Assembly: GCA_022701365.1 (NCBI GenBank)
Contig: JAKUHH010000108.1
Location: forward strand, 1,115,821 to 1,179,820
Length of the DNA stretch: 64,000 nucleotides
Direction of reading: 5' to 3'
Source of the DNA: Mycocentrospora acerina
Lineage: Eukaryota > Ascomycota > Dothideomycetes > Pleosporales
Both the position numbers and the translations under genes were made by a program. The notes under the pieces were generated by a model that worked only from the letters and a program-made list of their open reading frames with translations, had not been told where the DNA came from and did not search any database. This document shows, one piece after another, positions 23,447 to 32,459 of this stretch (the stretch's first letter is position 1; each line of letters opens with the position of its first letter).

Positions 23447-25049
23447 ATGTTGCGAATGTTTGACTGCTTGACGCTGCATTGACGGCATTTACACAAGAGC
23501 ATACGCATTTTCCACGGCAATCTACATTAGAAGACTAAAACATTGTTCATAGACGACCGGTTCAACATCAATCCCTCACTGATCCACTCATTGTTTCTGT
23601 GCTTTGTTGCGTGTCCCGGGTTTCATGTTGGGAGAATTCAGAGACGAAGACAAAGACAAAGAAGCACAACACCTCTCTTCCCTCTCGTGGCCACGATCCT
23701 AGAAATAACCAAGACAAGCATCTATCGAGTTTTCAACAAACATGCCCCCTAATTAAGACACCACACCATACCACACTATATCCCTCTCTCTCTCTCCCAT
23801 CTCCAATCTCCTCCGTCTCTTGCGCAAGATAGAAGAATAAATAAATCTCCACGGCGATACTAACATGCCATTTCTACCCCCACCCTCCCACCATCATAAT
23901 CACCATCACCGCCCTCTAATCCTTCGCTTCCCAAAACGCATATGGAATGCTGTAGATCCACAAAAAATCACCACCAATACTACCTCTTCCACTCCTACCA
24001 CTGCACTCCCCCGCCGACGCGACTGCAAAACACGACTCTGGCGATTTCACTATGGCGGGGCGGACAGGAGGGTGCGCGGGAAAAGTAAACACGACGTCAC
24101 GTATGGAGGGCCTTGTTTGGGGGAGGCGTGTGGGACGTGTAGAGTGTGGCAGGGGGGAATGTTTTTACCTGAGAGGGTATTCGGTCAGGCTGCTGCTTCT
24201 CCTCCTGGGGTTGGAGTTGGGGTGCAGACGAGATGGGGGGATGATGGTGATGATGATGATGATGATGAGCAAAGAAAAAGGTGCGTGGCTAGGCTGGAAT
24301 TTAGGTCTTGTACGGGGAGGGAGAGGTTTGGGGTTCTTGTTGGAGGGTTGGAGGGGAGATATGGGAGGGGGAGGGGAAAGAGTGGACTGAGAAGGGTGGG
24401 GTTTGAGGTAAGGGAAGGCATGGTGAAGAGGAGGCATAGGGTCAAGTTGGCGTTTCGAAGCCGGGAGGGGCGAGGTGCGTTCAAACGGCTGGTGGGGATG
24501 TATCTTGGCTGAGAGTTGAAGGGGGAAAGAGGGGCAGTGGGACGATGGAATAGTAAATACAGCCAAGAACAGCGTGAAGTGCAACTACAAGAGTCGATGT
24601 TCATGTTTGTAAAAATAAATAGAAATTTATGTCTGTAACAGATGGGAATAAAGTCGACTTTTGACTAACAACATCCATGTTTGGGGTTCTACTAGTGAAA
24701 TGATTTCCTAGGCTGAAATTCGAATTCCGATTCTCGGAAGTTCAAACCGAGCGCCGCAAAAGCCACAAACAGCTGCAGCATTATCAATCACTACAAAGAA
24801 TGACGTGCATGCCTCGTCTTCCCTCGGCAGATGTGATTAGACAGACGGCTTCCAGAACGTTAGCACAGCAAATGACTGGTCTGGCGTGTGCAGCGGAAAC
24901 CCCCGGCCTTTGCAGTGACTAACCTGCCAAGATGCGTGCCGTTGACAGTCAGTCAGTCATCCACGCCCTTGGTCTCCCGCTGCATATAGAGTCTACATGT
25001 CCGCCTCTCCAGATGTGGGACGTCGCCTGCTCACCTCCCACCCTCTCTG
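23447..25049. other. Intergenic region upstream of the molybdenum-cofactor locus, with one doubtful ORF
   Basis: 1.6 kb, mostly low-complexity. One 215-codon frame at 23865-24512 is listed separately as doubtful. The last 450 nt, ending at the MoaA ATG, form the promoter and leader of the cofactor locus. I saw no perfect NIT4/NirA site here. Confidence 0.5.
23865..24512 (+). CDS. Hypothetical basic protein (doubtful)
   Basis: An ATG-initiated frame of 215 codons. It starts with a His/Pro-rich stretch (MPFLPPPSHHHNHHHRP), then has basic segments, CLGEACGTCRVWQGG, a polyaspartate run (DDDGDDDDDDE-like) and an Arg/Gly-rich C-terminus. No family is recognised. Opposite-strand frames of 139 codons overlap its second half, and that half is purine-biased, which alone tends to keep frames open. 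In favour: a proper ATG, a cysteine-containing middle, and a 1.6-kb gap otherwise lacking a gene. Transcript evidence would decide. Confidence 0.3.
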   Translation: MPFLPPPSHHHNHHHRPLILRFPKRIWNAVDPQKITTNTTSSTPTTALPRRRDCKTRLWRFHYGGADRRVRGKSKHDVTYGGPCLGEACGTCRVWQGGMFLPERVFGQAAASPPGVGVGVQTRWGDDGDDDDDDEQRKRCVARLEFRSCTGRERFGVLVGGLEGRYGRGRGKSGLRRVGFEVREGMVKRRHRVKLAFRSREGRGAFKRLVGMYLG

Positions 25050-26478
25050 ATGACGCCCATGCTTAGCATCCGGCCAGGCCCGACAGCGCGACGGCTGGCG
25101 GCGGTGGCTGCTCGTGGCGAATGTCTTGTGCGGCCGCCAATACGCAGTCTGCAGTCACGATGCATTGCGACCGATGCAGCAGCAACAGTGCAGGAACCGG
25201 GCGCTGAGTTTTCCGCTGGCGTCCCTCCTGTGTCACGGGTGTCACATCAACCACAGCAGCAGCCGCGGGATGCGCGGGGGCGCAAAGAGGCCATCAAGCA
25301 TGCAAAGCCCTTTTCCGACTTCCTGACCGACACGTTCAGCCGGCAGCACGACTACCTGCGCATCAGCATCACAGAGCGCTGCAATCTGCGATGCCTGTAC
25401 TGCATGCCCGAAGGTAACGCGCGCAGTCCCTTCCCCTCCCGGCGAGCCCCCCGCTGATGCGACTCTAGAGGGCATCCCACTCTCGCCCACAGCCCACATG
25501 CTCACCACGCCCGAGATCTTCTACCTGTCGTCGCTGTTTGTCTCCCAGGGCGTGACCAAGATCCGCCTGACGGGCGGCGAGCCCACCATCCGCCGCGACA
25601 TTGTGCCCTTGATGCAGCAGATTGGCAGCCTGCGCGCAAACGGTCTGCGCGAGCTCGCCCTCACCACCAATGGCATTTCGCTGCACCGCAAACTGGACGC
25701 CATGGTCGAAGCGGGCCTGACGGGTGTCAACCTCAGCCTCGACACGCTCGACCCCTTCCAGTTCCAGATCATGACGCGGCGGAAAGGCTTCGACGCCGTC
25801 ATGAAGTCCATTGACCGCATCCTCGAGATGAACAAGCTGGGCGCCAACGTCAAGTTAAAGGTCAACTGCGTCGTCATGCGAGGGCTGAACGAGCGCGAGA
25901 TTATCCCCTTTGTCGAGATGGGCCGCGAGAAAGACATTGAAGTGCGCTTCATCGAATACATGCCTTTTGGCGGGAACAAGTGGAGCGAGGGGAAAATGAT
26001 CAGCTTCCAGGAAATGCTCGACACGATCCGCACAAAATACCCCGCCTTGAGACGACTGCCAGGACACAAGAACGACACGAGCAAGACGTACGAGGTCCCA
26101 GGTTTTGTCGGCAAGGTTGGCTTCATCTCGAGCATGACCAACGACTTTTGCGGCTCGTGCAATCGACTGCGCATCACAAGCGACGGCAACCTAAAGGTCT
26201 GTCTACATGGCAACGCCGAAGTCTCTCTGCGGGATCTCCTGCGGAAAGACAACGGCGGCGAGCCCATTGACGAGGCTGCATTCGAGCGCATCAAGCAAAT
26301 CGAGATGGACCGCCGCGACGGCCGGCTCAGTGACGAGACAATCCTTGGCTGGGGCCCACGCGAGCATGAGCTCCTTGAAGTCATTGGCGGCGCCGTCAAG
26401 AGGAAAGCCGAAAAGCACGCCGACATGGGTGATCTGGCGAACATGCAGAACAGACCCATGATCCTGATTGGTGGGTGA
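25050..26478 (+). CDS. cnxABC (MoaA part): Molybdenum cofactor biosynthesis MoaA unit (GTP 3',8-cyclase), GG-terminated form
   Basis: Radical-SAM enzyme that converts GTP to 3',8-cyclo-dihydro-GTP, the first step of molybdenum cofactor synthesis, in mitochondria. 457 residues; exons 25050-25413 and 25469-26478. The N-terminus (MLSIRPGPTARRLAAVAARG) is basic and hydroxylated, as in a mitochondrial presequence. ERCNLRCLYCMPEEG carries the SAM [4Fe-4S] cysteines CxxxCxxC, with the intron between CMPE and EG. KIRLTGGEPTIRRD binds SAM. FCGSCNRLRITSDGNLKVC holds the second, GTP-binding cluster. The end, NRPMILIGG, has the C-terminal double glycine known to be required for MoaA activity. A splice donor overlaps this GG-stop (see the alternative intron entry), so this form is made only when that intron is not removed. 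Nitrate reductase follows downstream. Confidence 0.93.
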
Positions 26479-26700
26479 CATGGCTTTTTTCTTCTTCCTG
26501 TTGTTTGCTGGCCAGTACCAGCACGTCTTATGAGATTACGGTGGGCATTGCATCTATGGCGTTTGGGAGTGCGTTTCTGCTGGTGGCGCTCGGATGTGCA
26601 AGATTCTGACTACATACTCCAATCATATACCCATTTGGCCTCCTGCAAAAAAACTTTCCTCAAACAGATGCTTGTGATGTGCGATGCTGACTTGCTGCAG
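26471..26700 (+). other. Candidate alternative intron joining MoaA and MoaC units in frame
   Basis: The MoaA end reads ATT-GGT-GGG-TGA. Its G|GTGGGT is a good fungal 5' splice site lying inside the penultimate Gly codon. Upstream of the next unit, GCTGACTTGCTGCAG provides a branch-like CTGAC and a CAG acceptor ending at 26700. Removing 26471-26700 (230 nt) leaves codon G|AC and keeps the frame open into the MoaC reading frame, giving a 1,069-residue fusion that lacks the terminal Gly-Gly. This mirrors the alternative splicing of animal MOCS1. The splice is inferred from sequence only. Confidence 0.7.
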
Positions 26701-26762
26701 ACGGAGGAAGAAGTGAGCCTGAAGATTTTGGGTTGTTCTCGAGGTCCTCGTCATACCGCAAG

Positions 26763-28544
26763 ATGGCTGCCCGGTCTAAATCTAGTCTTCTTCTTGCCTC
26801 GCATCCGTTCCTCAATCCTTTGCTTGCGTCTGAAACCGTCTCTGCACGTGCTTTCTCGACGAATCTGCAATTCCATCAAAGCTTAGTCCAGCGTACCAAT
26901 CCCCTTTCTAGCCACAGGACATATATGAAAGAAGCACGAACTATGTCGGTCAAGGAAACTAGACGGAAAGAGGCGCATGCTAAGGCCCAACACTTGGATA
27001 GTGTTAAGAAGATATTGGATGACATCAAGGCCAAATCCGCCCCACGAGATCCGACTCTAGAAAACCCGAGGTTGGTGGCACTGCTTTTAGAGAAGGAGGA
27101 GTTGAAGAGAAAGAAGAAGAGGATGATGGAGCTCTTGGCTCCCAAGAAGACGGAAGAGACTCCACGCAAGAAGAAGAGCACTAAACAACAATTGGGGGAG
27201 GGCTACGGTGCTCGCGAGACTGCGCTTGCAAATCCTGGGCTTTCGTCTTTCAAGGTCCCCAAAAAGAAGCATGCGACGCTAGGATCTATTACGTTGAAAT
27301 TAATTAATGCGTCCATGGATGGCTCTGTAATTGAGGACATAAATGGAGAGGCACCCGAGCACGCTATCCAGCGCCCTCTCAGCGACAATCTACGTCTCAG
27401 CGTACCACCGTCAGGCAGACTCTTCATCGACGACGATCTGATAGTCGACTTTGAAGCCGAACTTCCCGAACTGCAGACGAACATTTTCCAAATGCAAGAA
27501 CGCTTGAAGTCCGCATACCCCCGAATCGACACTTTGCCGTACGAAGTCTGGAGCTCCAGCAATAGAAATACACTGCGCACGTGGCTCAAGATCTTGATAG
27601 CTAGGTGGCAGACGCGCTTCGACGAGGTTAAGAATGACGGTAGAGATATTGATCAGGGTGTCAAGCAGGTTCTGGACTTGATGGTGCGTAACCACGATTT
27701 GAGTAATGAAGCGGCGGAGCGTATGGCTATGCGGTGGCATGATGTCTTTGACCGAAGGCGTGCCAGTATGACAGAAGAGGAAGAGACGATGGATTGGGAC
27801 GAGTATGAAGCTGGGGGGATGGGGTTCCTGATGGACGAAGACGCGGCTGATGGGGAGAAGAAGCCATTAGGGAATAGCGCACCACTCTTTAGGCAGGGGA
27901 AATCCGCTCCGCCCTCCTCTCTCAACACCACACGTCGGCTCTACTCAACGTCCACACGTCCACCACCCGATTCTAAACCCACAGCCAACTCTTCGCAAAC
28001 ACCCGACTCTCCGCCCACACCTAGACTCCCCCACCTCACACCCACCGGCTCCGCACACATGGTATCCGTCTCCTCCAAAGCACACACAACTCGCACCGCC
28101 ATCGCCGTTGGTACTGTCTACTTCTCGAACTCCACGCCCCTAACCCTCATCCGCAGCAACTCGCTTAAAAAAGGCGACGTCCTAAGCGTCTCCCGCATCG
28201 CCGGCATCATGGCCGCGAAAAAATGCCCAGACCTCATCCCCCTATGCCACCCCATTGCACTCTCCCACGTCGGTGTCGAACTCCGTGTCTTTGCATCTGA
28301 GGAAAACAAAGGGAATGACATGGGATTTGGTGGCGTGCAGATTGAAGCAAAAGTCGAGTGTACGGGGCCCACGGGCGTGGAGATGGAGGCCCTCACAAGT
28401 GTGATGGGTACAGCGCTGAGTGTAGTCGATATGTGCAAGGCGGTGGATAAGTTTCAGAGGGTGCAGGATGTGAGGGTTGTGGTGAAGGAGGGGGGGAAGA
28501 GTGGAGTGTGGAGAGAGGAAGGATGGCGGAGTTGGCAGGAGTAG
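26763..28544 (+). CDS. cnxABC (MoaC part): MoaC-domain protein (cyclic pyranopterin monophosphate synthase) with long unknown N-terminal region
   Basis: The C-terminal 160 residues are MoaC, which turns the MoaA product into cyclic pyranopterin monophosphate. Evidence is HMVSVSSKAHTTRTAIAVG, KKGDVLSVSRIAGIMAAKK, CPDLIPLCHPIALSHVGV and GVEMEALTSVMGTALSVVDM followed by CKAVDK. The first 400 residues are not recognised: a basic leader with mitochondrial-presequence character (MAARSKSSLLLASHPF, then AFSTNLQ), a Lys/Glu-rich helix, and a folded-looking part with RTWLKILIARWQTRFDEVKN and an acidic tail. A second presequence-like segment (RRLYSTSTRPP) sits right before MoaC. The open frame extends upstream of the ATG at 26763 to the candidate acceptor at 26700, so the protein is probably made mainly as a MoaA-MoaC fusion of the fungal CnxABC type. 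Confidence 0.88.
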   Translation: MAARSKSSLLLASHPFLNPLLASETVSARAFSTNLQFHQSLVQRTNPLSSHRTYMKEARTMSVKETRRKEAHAKAQHLDSVKKILDDIKAKSAPRDPTLENPRLVALLLEKEELKRKKKRMMELLAPKKTEETPRKKKSTKQQLGEGYGARETALANPGLSSFKVPKKKHATLGSITLKLINASMDGSVIEDINGEAPEHAIQRPLSDNLRLSVPPSGRLFIDDDLIVDFEAELPELQTNIFQMQERLKSAYPRIDTLPYEVWSSSNRNTLRTWLKILIARWQTRFDEVKNDGRDIDQGVKQVLDLMVRNHDLSNEAAERMAMRWHDVFDRRRASMTEEEETMDWDEYEAGGMGFLMDEDAADGEKKPLGNSAPLFRQGKSAPPSSLNTTRRLYSTSTRPPPDSKPTANSSQTPDSPPTPRLPHLTPTGSAHMVSVSSKAHTTRTAIAVGTVYFSNSTPLTLIRSNSLKKGDVLSVSRIAGIMAAKKCPDLIPLCHPIALSHVGVELRVFASEENKGNDMGFGGVQIEAKVECTGPTGVEMEALTSVMGTALSVVDMCKAVDKFQRVQDVRVVVKEGGKSGVWREEGWRSWQE

Positions 28545-29186
28545 AGATTTTGAGAAATTAATCTCTTCGCATTGTTTTTTTTAGAGGTAATGTGCTCTTA
28601 GAAACGGGAATTTTTCATCTCTTTTTTTCGTCTGTAGTTGGATATTAGATGGTCTTAAAGTCCTCTCTCTTTCACTTGTAGAGTTGGAATATAAAATTGT
28701 CGATACATCACTAACTCATCAGACCTTTTCATTACACACACCCATATCCCAATCTCCAAGCACTACAGCGACCAACAACAACGATCCCCCGCCCCCCAGG
28801 TTTCCCCCTTTCCTTCCATCTATCCATCCATCCAATCGGCCCGCCACCATCCGCGGAAAAAGGTATACCTACCAGACCACTCCGAGCTGACTAACCTACC
28901 TAGACCACACCAACCAACCAACCAAAGAAAAGACGCATCCCACACAACCAACGATGACAGCGATGACGGAGACAATGACGACACATCAGAACAAGAGTGT
29001 TTATACACGTCTTGAGACTGTGGCTGTACTTGAGATGTAGTGAGCAAAAATATCTTCACATCGTGTTGGAGTTTTGTCTAAAAAATCTAAAAATAAAAAA
29101 AGGGCATTGTGTGGTGTACACTTGATATATATCTATCACGGACGTATAAAATCAGCACTGTCATCATCATCATCATCATCACCACC
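28545..29186. promoter_or_regulatory. Nitrate reductase promoter region
   Basis: 642 bp between the MoaC stop and the nitrate reductase ATG. It contains the perfect palindrome TCCGCGGA (28850-28857), a near match to the NirA site, CTCCGAGC (28880-28887), one HGATAR-type AreA site read on the minus strand (CTATCA, 29133-29138), and an ATC repeat just before the ATG (29161-29180). Confidence 0.6.
28850..28857. promoter_or_regulatory. NIT4-type palindromic site TCCGCGGA
   Basis: The octamer TCCGCGGA is the symmetric site described for Neurospora NIT4, the Zn2Cys6 activator of nitrate assimilation. It lies about 330 bp upstream of the nitrate reductase start, a plausible activator position. Occupancy is inferred. 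Confidence 0.55.
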
Positions 29187-32100
29187 ATGCCGCGCATTCC
29201 ATGGACAGTAAACACAACACACCACCCTGGTTCTTCGCGCGAGGAAATCACCGCTGAGCCGGACTGGAGGACCGTGCATGCGCATGCGCATCGTATTGGG
29301 TTTGCGAATAGGTATGCCAATCTACCTGGCGTGACGCATGCGTATGACGACTACAACGACGACGAGGAAAAACCATCTGAAAGTAATGACAACGAGAAGT
29401 TTGTAAAGGAGGCGAAGAAGGGGTATGAGGAGTTGGACGAGAAGATTAAAAAGGGGGAGTTGGTGAGTTTTAGGGATGTGGTGGAGATGGAGGGGGATTT
29501 GCATTTGAGGGTCCCGGAGAATAGGGGGTTGGGATGGAGGTATGTGGTTGGGGTTAGGGAGGGATGGGTCAGGGATGAGGAAAGGTGGCCGGCTAATGTG
29601 GAGAAGTGGAGGAAAGAGGAGGATGAGAGGAAGGAGAAGGAGAATGAAAAGGAAAAGGAGGAGAAGAAAGATGGAAGCGTGCTAGATGAAGAGAGATGGA
29701 AGCGTGAGAATGGAGGAGCGAATAAACACCACGATGCCTATGCAAAAGAGGGAGTGGACTCGGGGTACTCGAGTGGTGATTCCGACCAGCACAAGTCCGA
29801 GTATGAGAGACTACGAGAAAAGTACACACCTCAAGAGATTGCGCTGCTGAAGGCGTTGCAGCACGAAAAGAAATACATCCAGACACTCGAGCAGAATGAT
29901 GGGAAACGAAAAAGTCCGCAGACTCGCAATCTGACTTCCGTTTCCATTGACGAAGCAGACCAATTTACCCCTGATAACTGGCTCCCGCGGTCGTCGGATT
30001 TGATTCGTTTGACGGGGAAGCACCCGTTGAATGCTGAGGCGCATCTCTCGCACCTATTCGACGCGGGACTCATCACGCCAAACGAATTACACTATGTGCG
30101 GAACCATGGTGCTGTCCCGCGACTGTTGTGGGAGTTTCACGAGTTGGATGTCAACGACGGGAAACTAGTTCTTTCTATGAACAATCTGAAGAAAAATTTC
30201 GATCCCATCAACATCCCCGTGGCGCTGGCGTGTGACGGTAACCGCCGCAAGGAATTGAACATGCTCAAGAAATCCAAAGGTTTCAGCTGGGGCTCCGGAG
30301 CGGTCAGTTGCGCATACTGGAAGGGCCCACTATTGCGTGATATTCTCCTCGCTGCGGGCGTGCCAGAGAAGATGCCCGAGGGAAAACGCACATGGGTGAA
30401 TTTCGAAGGCGCCGACGAGCCCAGCGAAGGGAAATATGCTACCTGTCTATCCTTTGAGTACGTCATGGACGCCACCAACGATGTGATTCTCGCTTATGAG
30501 ATGAACGACGTGATGCTCCCCCCGGACCACGGATACCCCGTGCGTCTGATGATCCCCGGGTACGTGGGCGGGAGATGCGTGAAGTGGCTCAAGCGGATCT
30601 GGATCTCGGACAAGGAAAATGACTCGCACTACCACGTCTGGGACAACCGTGTGCTGCCTTCGTTTGTCACGGAAAAGGACGGGGAGTTCGCCGAGGCGCT
30701 GTTCAAGCACCCTGATACGGCGTGTAACGAGCAGAATCTCAACTCTGTGATTGTGAAGCCAGTACATGGTGAGAAGATACCGGTTACTGCTGCACGTAAA
30801 GGGGCGACGTACCGGATTGAAGGGTATGCGTATGACGGTGGAGGCCATGAGGTGCAGAGGGTTGAAGTTTCACTTGACAATGGAGAGACGTGGTTGTATT
30901 GCATCAGAAAATTTCCAGACGCACCGATTCGACATGGAAACAAGTTTTGGACGTGGCTGCATTGGCATGTGGATGTTGAGATTACACATTTGCTGAGGGC
31001 GAAGAGTATCACTGCGCGTTGCTTCAATGTGTTCAAGAACACGCAACCACGCGAACCGAACTGGAATGTCATGGGCATGATGAACAATTGTTATCATGTT
31101 ATTCAGCCATCTGTAATACAAGAATCGGACTCGGATACTCCATCTATTGTCTTCAAGCACCCTGTGGAGCCCGGCACAGGAGACGGTGGGTGGATGAAGC
31201 CGAGTATGGAGAATCAGATTGCCACGGCGAAGCAGGAGGCTGGGGCACCACAGAAGCAATTCACGAGGCAGGAGATTGAGAAGCACAACTCGGAAGGCGA
31301 TTGCTGGATTGTAGTCGATGGGAAGGTGTACGATGCGACGAGTGTGCTGGCTTGGCATCCTGGAGGTAAAGCTGCAGTGTTGGGCCATGCCGGGAAGGTG
31401 CATGCAGAGACGAGCAGTGAGTTTGAGAGTATTCACGACGGGTATGCGTACCAGAAGCTAAAGGGTAAGCTAATGCCAACATCACAACACATATGCTTTT
31501 GAACGCAACATACTAACCACACAAACCCAGAATGCGTCCTCGGCACCGTTACTGACAAAGCCGCCGCCTTCATCAAGAAGAGTGCTGAAGCTGCCGCCAA
31601 AGAAAAAGCCTCCACTTCCAACTCCAAATCCAAAACCATCCTTGAAAAATCCCGCTGGAATCCAGTCACCCTCGTCGACCGCAAGATTCTTTCCCCCGAC
31701 ACACGAGCCTACACCTTCCAGCTCCCAGAAGACAAGCCTGACCTCGGCCTCGGAACCTGCCAGCACATCCAACTCGGTTTCCACTTCAAAGACCGCATGC
31801 TAATCCGGTCATACACGCCCACCAAGCCCCTTCTCCCTGCGCAGAAGCACGATTCCAATCCCGCCGACACCCTCCACGACGGCTCCCGCACCTTCGAACT
31901 CACCGTCAAGACCTACTTTCCCAGCTCCGCACAGCCCGGCGGCGCAATGTCCAACATCCTCGACTGCATCCCGATTGGAGAGGAGCTTGAGATCCGCGGC
32001 CCCACGGGCGAAATCGTGTACAATGGGAACGGCAGCTTCACTATTTCAGACAAGGAGTACAAGTTTACGCGCATCAATTTGATCCTGGGCGGTAGTGGAA

Positions 32101-32459
32101 TTACACCCGGTTACTCGCTTATTGCGCATGCGCTGCTGTCAGAGGGAGACGAGACGCAGATTAGGGTTGTGGATGCGAATAAGACGGAGGAGGATATTCT
32201 GCTCAAGGAGGAGTTGGATGGGTTTGAGAGGGAGAGTCGCGGTCGGTTAGAGGTTACGCATGTGCTTAGCCATGCGGGAGAGGGATGGGGAGGAAGGAAG
32301 GGACATGTAGATGCGGGAGTGCTAAAGGAGAGCTTGTTTGGGCCCGGGGAGGAGACTGGGGTGTTTTTGTGTGGGCCGCCTGGGATGATACAAATGGCTG
32401 CATTGCCGGCACTTAGGGATTGGGGGTTTAAGGAGGATGAGAATATTTTTGGGTTCTAG
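29187..32459 (+). CDS. niaD: Nitrate reductase [NADPH]
   Basis: Cytosolic molybdoenzyme reducing nitrate to nitrite, the first step of nitrate assimilation. 1,068 residues in two exons (29187-31464, 31531-32459), longer than the usual 870-900 because of a charged N-terminal extension of about 260 residues with a Lys/Glu-rich helix near residues 140-165. The Moco domain begins FTPDNWLPRSSDLIRLTGKH; ALACDGNRRKELNM near residue 347 holds the Mo-ligating Cys. A dimerisation domain follows (GYAYDGGGHEVQRVEVSLDNG). Cytochrome b5 has CWIVVDGKVYDATSVLAWHP with HPGG as heme ligand (about residue 724). The FAD part has RSYTP (about 850) and the NADPH part has GGSGITP (about 946) and CGPPGM (about 1040). 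The Moco synthesis locus is immediately upstream; a NIT4-type site lies between. Confidence 0.96.

Noticed and set aside
24165..24604. Minus-strand frames of about 139 codons opposite the doubtful ORF at 23865
   Set aside because: Pro/Ser-rich reverse complement of purine-biased DNA; no motif, and no better supported than the plus-strand frame.
25521..26459. A 312-codon minus-strand frame opposite MoaA
   Set aside because: It lies wholly antisense to a strongly conserved MoaA coding sequence and is Ser/Arg-rich; it is a shadow of GC-biased codon use.
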